A DNA stretch of 64,000 nt from Prochlorococcus sp. AG-388-F11. GTDB taxonomy: Bacteria; Cyanobacteriota; Cyanobacteriia; PCC-6307; Cyanobiaceae. Below are positions 1-6,502 of this stretch, one piece after another (the first letter of the stretch is position 1; each line of letters starts with the position of its first letter). The notes under the pieces are model-generated. The model ran no database searches, was not told where the DNA came from, and saw only the letters and a program-made list of their open reading frames with translations. The position numbers and the translations under genes were made by a program. The stretch covers positions 62,001 through 126,000 of the forward strand of contig QCGP01000001.1 in assembly GCA_003279845.1 (NCBI GenBank), written 5' to 3'.

Positions 1-279
1 CTGTCCTCATGCAGTAATGATAAAGATTTTTTCCTTACCAAAGATAATGCATTAATTAGTTGCGGAGGGAAATCTCGTATTGTTGAAAATGAAAATGAAG
101 AGATAATAAATACTGAAGTTAAGGATTTAAAAGATGGAATAGGTAAGTATGTGGAATTTACAGTTGTAGAGACTGATAAGAAAGGCGGAAAATATAGAAT
201 TATTAATTGTTTTCCAAGTGAAGAACCACAAGATTCAATAATAAAAACTATTAAGACGAACTATAAATTAAATAACTAG
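1..279 (+). CDS. C-terminal part of a small lipoprotein-like protein (5' end outside window)
   Basis: An open frame runs from base 1 to a TAG at 277-279 without a start, so the gene begins upstream of the window. The first visible residues are L-S-S-C, which fits a lipobox (L-x-x-C), and the rest is a hydrophilic domain of about 90 residues with two further cysteines. If the lipobox reading is right, the protein is a secreted lipoprotein anchored by that cysteine. I do not recognise the family; the lipoprotein idea is inference because the signal peptide is not visible. Confidence 0.55.
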   Translation: MSSCSNDKDFFLTKDNALISCGGKSRIVENENEEIINTEVKDLKDGIGKYVEFTVVETDKKGGKYRIINCFPSEEPQDSIIKTIKTNYKLNN

Positions 280-351
280 AGAGTCTAAAAAAGAACTTGT
301 GGATTATTTTAGTTTTATATAAAAATTTAGATCAGGTTAAGCAATATAAAA

Positions 352-373
352 GTTTGACTAATGTTTGAGTAAA
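352..373 (+). repeat. 11-bp tandem repeat, lone arm A of the recombination-like module
   Basis: GTTTGACTAAT and GTTTGAGTAAA lie head to tail, followed by AAATAATGAATCCTTGAGATC. The same arrangement opens the module copies at 3882 and 6653. Here the second arm and the palindrome are missing, so this is an isolated or truncated copy. Confidence 0.5.
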
Positions 374-412
374 AAATAATGAATCCTTGAGATCTCAGTC
401 ATTGTAATAATC

Positions 413-595
413 TTACCTTCTAGCAAGGTAAATTATTACCGTCATAGTTCCCATTGCAACAATACCAAAGTTCCAAAGAGTTGAACTATTTCTATTAAAT
501 TGTTGAACCCAACTTGGAATGCCATCTGACATAAAAAAGAGGGTTAATCCAACTAATAGAACTATTGGTAATCCTAAAGCTATAAATAATTCCAT
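413..595 (-). CDS. Small membrane protein, 60 aa
   Basis: The protein has two hydrophobic stretches (about residues 3-22 and 43-57) separated by a polar loop, so it is probably a two-pass membrane peptide. The ATG at 593-595 directly follows a hairpin and U-run belonging to the conserved leader family described at 596-636, which supports the start and shows there is no room for a Shine-Dalgarno site. The family is not recognised. It lies alone on this strand, divergent from the Hli cluster at 820. Confidence 0.6.
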   Translation of the reverse strand: MELFIALGLPIVLLVGLTLFFMSDGIPSWVQQFNRNSSTLWNFGIVAMGTMTVIIYLARR

Positions 596-636
596 TAAAA
601 AAGGGTTTTATCCCTCTATGTTAGATCGACTGTCAA
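596..636 (-). promoter_or_regulatory. Conserved leader: TTGACA block + hairpin + U-run, next to ATG
   Basis: On the minus strand the order is TTGACAGTCGATCTAACA, a short hairpin (AGGG, ATAAAA, CCCT), TTTTTT, then the ATG of the 60-aa gene. No minus-strand gene lies just upstream, so this is not simply the terminator of a preceding gene. Related copies are at 2464, 4333, 8343, 9339, 10348, 26760, 27226 and 32675. Conservation is observed; a regulatory role is inference. Confidence 0.6.
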
Positions 637-701
637 TTGAAGTCTTATAAAACTACTTGACCTAAACCTTTTAAAATATTTTTGTGTAGATACGTAATAA
701 A

Positions 702-806
702 ATACATTTATGTAACATTAATGTATAGATTTAATATAAATTTAAGCATAAAAGACCAATTTCTTTACATATAGAAATATTTGTGTTACATTAGTTTACA
801 TAAATT
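702..806 (+). promoter_or_regulatory. Candidate promoter/operator region of the Hli operon
   Basis: An inverted repeat ATACATT / AATGTAT (702-726) is followed at 786-805 by TGTTACAT and GTTTACATAA. A similar TGTAACAT...GTTTACATAA pair lies at 6905-6928 before the gene at 6940, and a related pair lies before the Hli gene that starts at 31550. The shared motif suggests a common regulator or promoter type; no -10 element can be assigned with confidence. Confidence 0.35.
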
Positions 807-819
807 TCTCTTTATAAAA

Positions 820-927
820 ATGACTCCTGAAGCAGAAAGATTTAACGGTTGGGCAGCAATGCTCGGTTTCGTTGCAGCTGTTGGCGCATACGTAACAACT
901 GGTCAAATTATTCCTGGTTGGTTCTAA
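820..927 (+). CDS. hli: High-light-inducible protein (Hli), 35 aa
   Basis: This is a single-helix member of the chlorophyll a/b-binding superfamily, which protects photosystems under high-light and other stress at the thylakoid membrane. The chlorophyll-binding motif reads AERFNGWAAMLGF; the usual NGR arginine is replaced by W. The C-terminus TTGQIIPGWF is the signature Prochlorococcus Hli tail. The stop codon overlaps the next gene's ATG (TAATG), so it is the first cistron of an Hli operon. Confidence 0.88.
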   Translation: MTPEAERFNGWAAMLGFVAAVGAYVTTGQIIPGWF

Positions 928-1061
928 TGAAAAACACAAAAACAGTTGAGAAGGAAAAGGTTATAGCTGAGAAGCTTAACGGCAGATTTGCAATGATGGG
1001 CTTTATTGCTCTTGTTGGTGCTTATCTAACAACAGGTCAAATTATTCCTGGCTTTGTGTAA
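927..1061 (+). CDS. hli: High-light-inducible protein (Hli), 44 aa
   Basis: It has a lysine-rich N-terminus, then AEKLNGRFAMMGF, which carries the full Hli/ELIP chlorophyll-binding motif, and the tail TTGQIIPGFV. The start is the ATG overlapping the previous stop; an in-frame start further upstream would read into the previous gene. It is nearly identical to the 44-aa Hli at 32042 inside the tRNA-bounded element, which suggests mobile spread of this module. It overlaps the next cistron by one base (TAATG). Confidence 0.9.
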   Translation: MKNTKTVEKEKVIAEKLNGRFAMMGFIALVGAYLTTGQIIPGFV

Positions 1062-1243
1062 TGCTTGAGGCAGGAATTAACACTTCGATTAACACTATAC
1101 TTTTTCCTTTTATGCCAGTCATAACAGTATTTATCGTTAGTGCATTTATGTTGAGTGATTTGCCATGGAATGATGACGACGACGATGATGATGGCGGTGG
1201 ATTAATCGCCCCGATGTATAACTATGTTCCCCAAGGAGCTTAG
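1061..1243 (+). CDS. Small TM protein with poly-aspartate stretch, 60 aa
   Basis: One hydrophobic segment (residues ~13-32) is followed by an acidic run of seven aspartates and a glycine-rich tail. It overlaps the stop of the preceding Hli gene, so it is translated from the same message. A relative with a TM segment and an Asp-rich tail lies at 31766, also beside Hli genes. The function is unknown; the repeated pairing with Hli genes suggests a related photoprotection or stress role. Confidence 0.7.
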   Translation: MLEAGINTSINTILFPFMPVITVFIVSAFMLSDLPWNDDDDDDDGGGLIAPMYNYVPQGA

Positions 1244-1258
1244 AAGATATATATCAAA

Positions 1259-1372
1259 ATGATTTTCATCTCATCTTTATTTAACTCAGTCCCTTCAAGT
1301 GCTAAAGACCTTTTAGAGTTTGGTTTCTTTCTTACTGTGGGTATTACAGCAGGAAAGGTAGGACTTTTATGA
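1259..1372 (+). CDS. Small membrane peptide, 37 aa
   Basis: The peptide contains N-S-V-P-S-S-A-K-D-L-L-E-F-G-F-F followed by a hydrophobic VGITAG helix. It matches the 34-aa product at 7139 (NSAPRDLIEF...VGFTAG), which defines a small paralogous family. It overlaps the next ORF by four bases (ATGA), consistent with translational coupling in the Hli operon. No known family recognised. Confidence 0.6.
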   Translation: MIFISSLFNSVPSSAKDLLEFGFFLTVGITAGKVGLL

Positions 1373-1455
1373 AAACATTTCTAATTGCCATATCAATATT
1401 TGGCATTGCAATAATAACTACTGCGATATCACCAAGTATTGCTTACGCAAAATAA
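1369..1455 (+). CDS. Very small hydrophobic peptide, 28 aa
   Basis: It is almost entirely hydrophobic with a positive N-terminus (MKT) and ends in A-Y-A-K, resembling a bare signal peptide or single TM helix. The ATGA overlap with the upstream ORF is the main evidence that it is translated. The function is unknown. Confidence 0.5.
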   Translation: MKTFLIAISIFGIAIITTAISPSIAYAK

Positions 1456-1491
1456 AAATTTTAATCACTCTTATTAACGAACAAGTAAAAA

Positions 1492-1620
1492 ATGGAAAAC
1501 TCAAAACCAACTTATTGGCAAAATGCCGAGAGAACCAATGGAAGAATGGCAATGATGGGTTTATTCGCAATGGTTGTCAACTACGGTCTTTTTGGCTGGA
1601 TCATTCCAGGTATTTTTTAA
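1492..1620 (+). CDS. hli: High-light-inducible protein (Hli), 42 aa
   Basis: AERTNGRMAMMGLFAMVVNY gives the chlorophyll-binding motif E-x-x-N-G-R-x-A-M-x-G, followed by FGWIIPGIF. The N-terminus SKPTYWQNAE is typical of the longer Hli class. It belongs to the same transcriptional array as the preceding micro-genes and sits one base before the next ORF. Confidence 0.88.
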   Translation: MENSKPTYWQNAERTNGRMAMMGLFAMVVNYGLFGWIIPGIF

Positions 1621-1621
1621 A

Positions 1622-1711
1622 ATGAATATAGACATTTTCTTAATCTCCTTCTTTACATATCTATTAGTGCCAGTGGTAATGATAGCTAAAGGAAAAAAAG
1701 CAACTAATTAA
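1622..1711 (+). CDS. Single-TM micro-protein of the 'GKK' family, 29 aa
   Basis: One hydrophobic helix ends in VMIAKGKKATN. The gene starts one base after the Hli stop. The peptide at 30755-30853 matches over 22 consecutive positions, and a more distant relative ends in LKGKKKTP at 34123-34218; all are in Hli or accessory clusters. The function is unknown; the consistent linkage suggests a co-factor of Hli-type complexes (inference). Confidence 0.6.
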   Translation: MNIDIFLISFFTYLLVPVVMIAKGKKATN

Positions 1712-1776
1712 AAAAAATGAATTTAGGTATTCTTTTTCTCCTAGTTAATGCAACTAGATCAATAACTTTATCCTAA

Positions 1777-1896
1777 TTGGATTGGATTTCAGATCATCAA
1801 TCAGAATTTTCAAGATTAGATATGGCACTAGTTTTAAAGATTGGTCGCCTTATGGATGAAGGGATAATAGAACTTGATTGTAAATTACCAGCATAA
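1777..1896 (+). CDS. Possible small protein, 39 aa, TTG start
   Basis: A frame opens right after a TAA at 1774 with TTG and reads DWISDHQSEFSRLDMALVL..., a soluble, charge-balanced peptide with no stop for 39 codons. The composition looks like real protein and it lies before the terminator at 1913. No good ribosome site is visible; the ATG at 1822 is an alternative start. The call is tentative. Confidence 0.4.
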   Translation: MDWISDHQSEFSRLDMALVLKIGRLMDEGIIELDCKLPA

Positions 1897-1912
1897 ATAT
1901 TTAAAATTAAAT

Positions 1913-1957
1913 CGTCATGAGAGCTTGCTTTTAGGGATATAAGCGAGCTTTTTTTTC
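1913..1957 (+). terminator. Rho-independent terminator of the Hli operon
   Basis: The stem AGCTTGCTT / AAGCGAGCT encloses a loop with TAGGGATA and is followed by eight T. It is preceded by CGTCATGA. The terminator of the other Hli cluster (32302-32343) has the same CGTCATGA prefix and TAGGGATA loop but a different stem, so the loop and prefix are conserved beyond what a terminator needs. Confidence 0.85.
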
Positions 1958-2030
1958 TATCTGTGATGAGTACGTTCATTAAAACAAGTTAGAACGCGAA
2001 TTATTAGCTATTAATAAATAAAGGATATTA

Positions 2031-2192
2031 ATGAACCTAAAAATCAATATAAATTTTTTAGAAAAATATTTAGCTTATTTAATAAATGATATTGAATATA
2101 AGTGGATTACAAAAAATTTAAAAGAATATGATTTAATGGCGGACGTTGACGATCAAAGATTTCATCATTTTAGATCGACTATCAATCAATAA
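2031..2192 (+). CDS. Hypothetical protein, 53 aa
   Basis: A soluble peptide with I/K-rich composition and a C-terminal DVDDQRFHHF motif. The ATG follows AAAGGATATTA, a plausible ribosome-binding site. The last codons (RSTINQ) are encoded by a copy of the TAGATCGACTATCAATCA block, so the 3' end may have been created by arrival of that repeat. Family not recognised. Confidence 0.5.
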   Translation: MNLKININFLEKYLAYLINDIEYKWITKNLKEYDLMADVDDQRFHHFRSTINQ

Positions 2193-2195
2193 AAA

Positions 2196-2405
2196 GTTCG
2201 AATGAGGTTCGAATAGAATTTTTGATAAAAAATAAAACCATTGATATGACTAGCAAAATGTATCTCGCTCATTTTCCATAAGCCAAAACTTTTCTTCAGT
2301 CATATCAGGGGATTTAGAGGAATTAATCTGCTAGAATTTTGCTAGAATCAGAATTTGATTTATATGTTTATTATCCATCAAATTTTCTATGTAGGAAAGT
2401 GATGG
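2196..2405 (+). repeat. Recombination-like repeat module, copy 1
   Basis: Arm A: GTTCGAATGAG + GTTCGAATAGA (2196-2217). Arm B: GCTAGAATTTT + GCTAGAATCAG (2330-2351). Exactly 34 bp after the second arm-B unit begins, a palindrome starts (2375-2405) with CCATCA and TTTC arms around a short spacer, closing GAAAGTGATGG. The spacer between arms reads like the other copies (CATTTTCCATAAGCC, AAAACTTTTCTTCAGT). The layout resembles arm- and core-type sites of a tyrosine recombinase; the role is inferred. Confidence 0.65.
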
Positions 2406-2463
2406 TGGGTAAGGGGGGGTTGAAACAGTTTTGATGAATTAAATATTTTTTTAATTGTCTTAA

Positions 2464-2505
2464 TAAGGAGCTAATTGCCCCTTAGTTTAGATCGACTGTC
2501 AATCA
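2464..2505 (-). terminator. TTGACAGTCGATCTAAA block plus hairpin (terminator/leader family)
   Basis: On the minus strand TGATTGACAGTCGATCTAAA precedes a hairpin GGGGC-AATTA-GCTCC and TTATT. It lies about 45 bp after the stop of the minus-strand gene 2552-2707 and no start codon follows, so here it may act as that gene's terminator. Confidence 0.5.
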
Positions 2506-2551
2506 GTATGTATTCTAGATTCTCAGAATTTCTTGTAAACAAACATTTTAT

Positions 2552-2707
2552 TTAGCCAGAACAAGAAAAGGCACCTGCAAGAATATTTTTGAAAATAGGT
2601 GCTTGACCTAATGCGTATAAAAAGAAAGTGGATGATGCGAGAGTAATAGCTATTTTAGAAGCCCTGTTAACTTTCAAATTTGAGACTTTTGTAAATGCAG
2701 AATTCAT
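2552..2707 (-). CDS. Small membrane protein, 51 aa
   Basis: A basic N-terminus (MNSAFTKVSNLKVNRASK) is followed by a hydrophobic helix (~19-36) and a short tail ending FSCSG. It is probably a single-pass membrane peptide. Family not recognised. Confidence 0.5.
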   Translation of the reverse strand: MNSAFTKVSNLKVNRASKIAITLASSTFFLYALGQAPIFKNILAGAFSCSG

Positions 2708-2910
2708 TTGTTCATTAATGTGATGAAATTATATTAGCTGAATAGAAAAAAAGTTCAGCATCAAAATTTACCAAAGATTAATTTTATTGCTGCTGTTGCT
2801 GCTCTTGCATTTTTATATATTCGAATTCTTTTTTAGAAACTATTCTCATTTTGAACTCTGGATATCTTGTCTTCCACTATTTATTAATTGAAATAGCTAT
2901 ACCTTTTAAA

Positions 2911-3059
2911 TCATGGGTACAACCTTTCAATAGCTTCTTTCTGTTCTTGCTTTTTTATGTTTTCAGCATCTAAAACAGGGCACGAGTTTTGATTTAGTGA
3001 TGCGAGGAAATTGCTTTTTTGAATAGTTTGAAAAGTGGTGCAAGTAATAAGTTTTTCAT
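2911..3059 (-). pseudogene. Frameshifted paralog of the 49-aa gene at 28049
   Basis: The first 15 codons read MKNLLLAPLFKLFKK and the rest, in another frame, reads NFLASLNQNSCPVLDAENIK and on to ERLYP. The intact copy at 28049-28198 has the same order of motifs, including CPVYDAEEIKKQEQ and LYP. A single base missing in a homopolymer (T6 on the plus strand near 3015-3020) explains the break. The ATG directly follows the stop of 3060-3245, as in an operon. Confidence 0.6.
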
Positions 3060-3245
3060 TTATTCCCAAGTTTTCATATCAGAGAAGTCGCTTGCTATTG
3101 CATGAAGCATCCCTCCAACAAATGATCTAGGACAACCAAGTTTGTTAACTAAAACTTCTGATTGTTTTTTGATATCTTCCCATGTAGGTCTTATATCCTC
3201 ATTTATTTGTTTAAGGCTAGGTTTAAATTCTTCTGAATCATTCAT
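3060..3245 (-). CDS. Hypothetical protein, 61 aa
   Basis: A soluble peptide with a predicted helical middle (RPTWEDIKKQSEVLVNKLG) and a C-terminal CPRSFVGGMLHAIASDFSDM segment. The stop codon abuts the ATG of the frameshifted gene 2911-3059. The family is not recognised; the composition and length suggest a real accessory gene. Confidence 0.55.
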   Translation of the reverse strand: MNDSEEFKPSLKQINEDIRPTWEDIKKQSEVLVNKLGCPRSFVGGMLHAIASDFSDMKTWE

Positions 3246-3323
3246 AATAAAAAATGTATTAACTTAGTAAAGTTCAATTGATAGTAAAGATAATCCCATT
3301 TATTTATATCAATTCAATTAAAA

Positions 3324-3479
3324 TTACAAAATAAATTCTTTAGAAATTATTCTAAGCTGATTTAAATTCAGATTATTTAAATAATTATTTTCAATAAATT
3401 TTTCCTCATTAATTTCGAGATCTTTAATCTCAGAAATAATGCTGCTAGATATTAAATCAATTAAATGTTCTTTGTCCAT
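3324..3479 (-). CDS. MDKEHL family small protein, 51 aa (paralog 1)
   Basis: The start is set at the internal ATG that matches the paralog at 10736-10891; both copies are exactly 51 aa, begin MDKEHLIDLIS and end NLNQLRIISKEFIL. Their leaders also share an ACTCAAC...ATAAGTAA...AATACTT element. The protein is acidic, helical and soluble. The function is unknown; the duplication points to segmental copying inside the island. Confidence 0.6.
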   Translation of the reverse strand: MDKEHLIDLISSSIISEIKDLEINEEKFIENNYLNNLNLNQLRIISKEFIL

Positions 3480-3558
3480 AATTAATATATAGATCCAAAA
3501 CAAACATTTATTATTTAAAGTCTTCAACTCAACATATAAGTAAAAATACTTAGATAAA

Positions 3559-3580
3559 TAGCAAACTTATAAGTTTGCTA
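3559..3580. repeat. 22-bp perfect palindrome
   Basis: TAGCAAACTTA is followed immediately by its reverse complement. It lies about 80 bp upstream of the MDKEHL gene start, between that gene and the tRNA-like block. It could be an operator or a small cruciform; there is no U-run. Confidence 0.45.
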
Positions 3581-3624
3581 AATCAAGTTACCTAAACTTG
3601 TCATGAATATATTTTATCGGTATA

Positions 3625-3712
3625 AGTGGTCTAAGGACTTGTCCTTTTCGTAAGGACTTGAGCCTAGCGGTTTCGAGGTTAACCCCGCACTCCTACACAC
3701 GAGTACAAAACC
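3625..3712 (+). other. tRNA-like degenerate sequence
   Basis: AAGTGGTCTAAGG looks like a tRNA-Ser type D arm. GTCCT-TTTCGTA-AGGAC forms a perfect anticodon-type stem with a 7-nt loop. A variable-arm-like stretch and GCGGTTTCGAGG...CCCCGC follow. The acceptor stem and T arm do not fold canonically, so it is more likely a tRNA remnant than a working tRNA. It lies 170 bp before module copy 2. Confidence 0.3.
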
Positions 3713-3881
3713 TTTTTAATTAATGCAGATTACTTCCAAGACACTTAGCTTGCTACTTAATGTAGTTTTTGTGCTTTGTGTCTTTGTCATTTGAAGACTA
3801 TTCATCAAAAGAGATTAATAGTTTCAGGGTTTTCTTACTTCGAACCGAACTCAATATCGGTTAGTTTTTTACTCTGTAAAA

Positions 3882-4080
3882 GTTTGAGTAAAGTTTGAGT
3901 AAAAAATATCGATTCCTTGAGATCCCAGTAATAGCTAGACACGCTCAATTTTCATTAGCCAAAACTTTTCTTCAGTAATATTAAGGTATCTTGGCGATTT
4001 TTAAGTCTTGGAGGAGGTGTTATCCAAACTTTTATGGGTATAAATTTATTATCCATCAAAGTTCCAAATTAGGAAAGTTA
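3882..4080 (+). repeat. Recombination-like repeat module, copy 2 (partly decayed)
   Basis: Arm A is two exact GTTTGAGTAAA units (3882-3903) followed by the CCTTGAGATCCCAGTAATAGC block. Arm B is not recognisable at the expected 4008-4029. The palindrome keeps its left half CCATCAAAGTTCC and GGAAAGT but loses GATGG on the right (4053-4080). Arm A to expected arm B is 126 bp, as in copy 4. Confidence 0.55.
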
Positions 4081-4121
4081 CATGAATTAATAAGTCTCTT
4101 CATAAAAAAACAATTAATCAA

Positions 4122-4244
4122 TTAGTAATTAATTAATTTTCTTTTTCCATCTCTAGTTTCTACTTTATTTATTCTTAACCCTATAAAAGCAGCCCAAATA
4201 ACTGCAAATAAAATTGGTAAAAAAATGATTGCAAGTTTCATCAT
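4122..4244 (-). CDS. Small single-TM protein, 40 aa
   Basis: One hydrophobic helix (LAIIFLPILFAVIWAAFIG) is followed by a basic/polar tail (LRINKVETRDGKRK). The size and helix resemble small photosystem subunits, but no subunit-specific motif is present. A degenerate copy of the TTGACA-type leader lies ~90 bp upstream at 4333-4350. Confidence 0.5.
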   Translation of the reverse strand: MMKLAIIFLPILFAVIWAAFIGLRINKVETRDGKRKLINY

Positions 4245-4332
4245 TGTTTTAATCCTGTTATTTGCTCAAAAGAATAACCTTTAAATAAATAAGAAAAAAT
4301 AGGTACTTTATCTAAAAAAGTAGTGTCGAGGT

Positions 4333-4350
4333 TAGATCGACTGTAAATCA
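4333..4350 (-). promoter_or_regulatory. Degenerate leader-family block
   Basis: TGATTTACAGTCGATCTAA (minus strand) matches the TTGACAGTCGATCTAA block with two changes. It is followed by a stretch ending in TTTTTT, but the hairpin is not clear. It precedes the small membrane gene at 4122-4244. Confidence 0.4.
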
Positions 4351-4402
4351 AAAATTATCCTAAATCTTTACCTCAGAAAATGACTTTATATTTATTAGTT
4401 TT

Positions 4403-4478
4403 GCTAGAATTTTGCTAAAATCGGAATCTAATTTAAATTTTTATTATCCATAAAAGTTACTATTTAGGAAAGTGATGG
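4403..4478 (+). repeat. Recombination-like repeat module, copy 3 (arm B + palindrome)
   Basis: GCTAGAATTTT + GCTAAAATCGG (4403-4424) precede the palindrome CCATAAAAGTTAC-TATTTA-GGAAAGTGATGG (4448-4478) by the same 24-bp gap seen in copies 1 and 4. Arm A is absent. Confidence 0.6.
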
Positions 4479-4517
4479 GTAGTGTGGGGAAACTTCATTA
4501 TTTTTTGGATACCTATC

Positions 4518-5384
4518 CTAATCTGAGATATTTGATGATTTGATAATTTCCCATGCTTCTGATGCAGTGTCTGCATATTCAAAAAGATTTAAGTGCTCAT
4601 CTGAAATTAATCCAAGATCAGCTAGATATTCGAAGTTAATTATCTTATCCCAATATTCTCTTCCAAAAAGTATTATTGGAATTTTGTTTTTCATTCCTGT
4701 TTGACGAAGTGTTAATAGTTCAAATAATTCATCTAATGTTCCAAAACCCCCAGGAAAAAATACAGCACCTATTGATCGCATGACGAAATGGATCTTTCTT
4801 AATGCAAAATAATTAAATTTAAAGCATAGACCTGGAGTTATAAAAGCATTGGGGATTTGTTCATTGGGAAGACTGATATTTAACCCTATAGATTTACAAT
4901 TTGCTTCAAACGCACCTCTATTAGCAGCTTCCATAATCCCTGGACCCCCACCAGTCACAATCACATGAGAATTACAGGATTTACTTTGATTATTAATTGA
5001 AGCAAGTTTAGAAAAATCCCTTGCGGATTGATAATAGTGACTCATTGATAGCAAATTTTCTAACCTATTTAAATTTCGTTTAAGCAAAACCGATGAAGGA
5101 TTTTTTTTAATTAATTTTTTTATATCGTCAATTTTCTCTTTTGTTTTTGATTCTTCTGCAACACTTGCGCCTCCAAAAATTATTATGGTTGAAAGGATTT
5201 TATTTTCTTCTAGGATTAAATCTGGTTTAGTAATTTCAAGCATCATTCTGACTCCGCGCATTTCGTTTCTGTTGAGCAAACCAATATCTTCACAAGCCAA
5301 TTTATACGAATCAGAATTAATAATTAAATTCAGATTTTTTGAATTATTAATTTTGGTTGAAATACCTTTTTGTGTTTTGTTCAT
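4518..5384 (-). CDS. LOG-family protein (TIGR00730-type nucleotide phosphoribohydrolase), 288 aa
   Basis: This is a Rossmann-type LOG/lysine-decarboxylase-like protein, a family that cleaves ribose-5'-phosphate from nucleoside monophosphates such as cytokinin nucleotides. The diagnostic motif PGGFGTLDELFE (about residues 211-222) carries the catalytic glycine loop and glutamate, and VTGGGPGIMEAANRGA (~143-158) is the nucleotide-binding turn. The N-terminal ~60 residues extend beyond the usual short LOG proteins, as in the longer bacterial subgroup. The next gene on this strand (5386) lies upstream with only one base between, so they are probably co-transcribed. The exact substrate is not deducible. 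Confidence 0.85.
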   Translation of the reverse strand: MNKTQKGISTKINNSKNLNLIINSDSYKLACEDIGLLNRNEMRGVRMMLEITKPDLILEENKILSTIIIFGGASVAEESKTKEKIDDIKKLIKKNPSSVLLKRNLNRLENLLSMSHYYQSARDFSKLASINNQSKSCNSHVIVTGGGPGIMEAANRGAFEANCKSIGLNISLPNEQIPNAFITPGLCFKFNYFALRKIHFVMRSIGAVFFPGGFGTLDELFELLTLRQTGMKNKIPIILFGREYWDKIINFEYLADLGLISDEHLNLFEYADTASEAWEIIKSSNISD

Positions 5385-5385
5385 A

Positions 5386-5904
5386 TTAAGTAAACGTCTT
5401 AATTTTTCGTTCTAGGGGATGAAACCCAACTCTCTTAATTTGATTATTTTCCCAAAACCAATAAACAGGTGGAGTTTTTCTTGCCTTTTTAAAACTTATT
5501 TGGTCTAATTTTTGTGGGATAAATTCTTTAGCTGGATCAAAAAATTTATCTCTTGTGGGTTGATTTAAAACGATACTACCTTCTTTGCCTGAGATTGATC
5601 TGTGATAAGTTCCAACAGGAATTTCTAATGCTCCCATAGATCTATTTAAATAAATCACATGATGAGGTTCATCCCATGCAGGATTTATTAAAACAAATGT
5701 TCTTTCCCCAGTAATAACTAAGTTGTGATCAATTTGATGATTGTGAACATAATATTGTTCATCTTTAAAATCATCTGGAGGAGATATAGCTTCTTCAGAA
5801 TGAATTACCACATCACAACCATTAGATGCCCTCAATCCAGCATCAAAGAATGTCACTTTTGGAGTCTCTCTAAAAATTGCTGTTGGCATGAATTTTAATT
5901 TCAT
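5386..5904 (-). CDS. Cupin-like protein, 172 aa
   Basis: The central part has cupin features: a histidine-rich strand (YYVHNHQIDHNLVITGE), then LEIPVGTYHRSISG with another His, typical of a metal-binding beta-barrel. The C-terminal 50 residues are basic and end outside the barrel. It is encoded one base upstream of the LOG-family gene. The enzyme activity is unknown; sugar-epimerase or dioxygenase-type folds are possible. Confidence 0.6.
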   Translation of the reverse strand: MKLKFMPTAIFRETPKVTFFDAGLRASNGCDVVIHSEEAISPPDDFKDEQYYVHNHQIDHNLVITGERTFVLINPAWDEPHHVIYLNRSMGALEIPVGTYHRSISGKEGSIVLNQPTRDKFFDPAKEFIPQKLDQISFKKARKTPPVYWFWENNQIKRVGFHPLERKIKTFT

Positions 5905-5977
5905 AGTTAAACCTCTCCTTAAAAATTTATGAATATTTTTAAAATTTATAAGCTATGAAAACCGATTAATGAATAAG

Positions 5978-6124
5978 TCAGTTACAACAAACTAAACAAT
6001 CTTCTTTAGTTGGGTAATCTTGACATTCTCTCTTAAAAGTTTCTTCTAAAACTTCTACTTTATTGACATAATCTAGATCTTGCAGACCTTTGTTTGGAAC
6101 TGTGAATTGTGTTTGAAGTTTCAT
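5978..6124 (-). CDS. Small cysteine-containing protein, 48 aa
   Basis: MKLQTQFTVPNKGL... ends in RECQDYPTKEDCLVCCN. The spacing of the C-terminal cysteines (EC-x6-8-C-x2-C) resembles the ECxxHPxNNHCKIxCD tails at 6325 and 12431, so it is probably a distant member of that family. The C-terminal cluster could bind metal. The ATG is preceded by TTAGGAGCGAAA, a good ribosome site. Confidence 0.55.
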   Translation of the reverse strand: MKLQTQFTVPNKGLQDLDYVNKVEVLEETFKRECQDYPTKEDCLVCCN

Positions 6125-6137
6125 TTTTCGCTCCTAA

Positions 6138-6239
6138 TTAATACTGTTTTTTGAAGCCATCCCAGGTTTTAGAAAATCTTAATCCTAGATAAGTAACTAG
6201 AATTGCCCAAAATAGAATCTCTATAGTTAAATTAGTCAT
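6138..6239 (-). CDS. MTNL-type single-TM peptide, 33 aa
   Basis: MTNLTIEILFWAILVTYLGL is followed by a basic tail. The gene at 12223 begins MTNLTLEIVFWAILISYLGL, and looser relatives are at 11854 and 30500. AGGAGGAAAAC precedes the ATG. Together with 6325-6477 it forms a two-gene block duplicated at 12223-12595. Confidence 0.6.
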   Translation of the reverse strand: MTNLTIEILFWAILVTYLGLRFSKTWDGFKKQY

Positions 6240-6324
6240 CTGTTTTCCTCCTTTCTATCTGACTATTTTTTAGTACGGATGATATATAAAAATCAAGCGT
6301 AAGAATACTTAAAAAGTTCGAGTA

Positions 6325-6477
6325 TTAATCGCAAAAAATTTTGCAATGGTTATTACTAGGATGCTTTTCGCATTCTTTATTCCAGTAAGCTTCAAGTTCT
6401 TTCGCCCTAATATCGTATGAAAGATCTTTTGTATCCAAGTCCATCTCTTGGATGGTGAATGTGTCGTTTAATGCCAT
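6325..6477 (-). CDS. Small protein with C-terminal HPxNNHCKIxCD motif, 50 aa
   Basis: The start is placed at the ATG at 6475-6477, because the paralog at 12431 has the same length and an SD-like AAGGTAAG precedes it; an upstream in-frame ATG would run into the promoter cassette. The tail AYWNKECEKHPSNNHCKIFC has three Cys and two His, suggesting metal binding or a disulfide. The function is unknown. Confidence 0.6.
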   Translation of the reverse strand: MALNDTFTIQEMDLDTKDLSYDIRAKELEAYWNKECEKHPSNNHCKIFCD

Positions 6478-6502
6478 AAGACTTACCTTTTGACTACACT
6501 TA

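Noticed and set aside
596-636. TTGACA as a sigma-70 -35 box
   Set aside because: No -10 hexamer is conserved at 16-18 bp across copies; the downstream hairpin occupies that place, so an RNA element is favoured.
1797-1979. 60-codon frame on the minus strand
   Set aside because: It spans the Hli terminator on the plus strand; the terminator and the opposite small frame explain the bases better.
4122-4244. PsbY-like photosystem subunit
   Set aside because: The helix is similar in outline but lacks the conserved residues; left as a small membrane protein.
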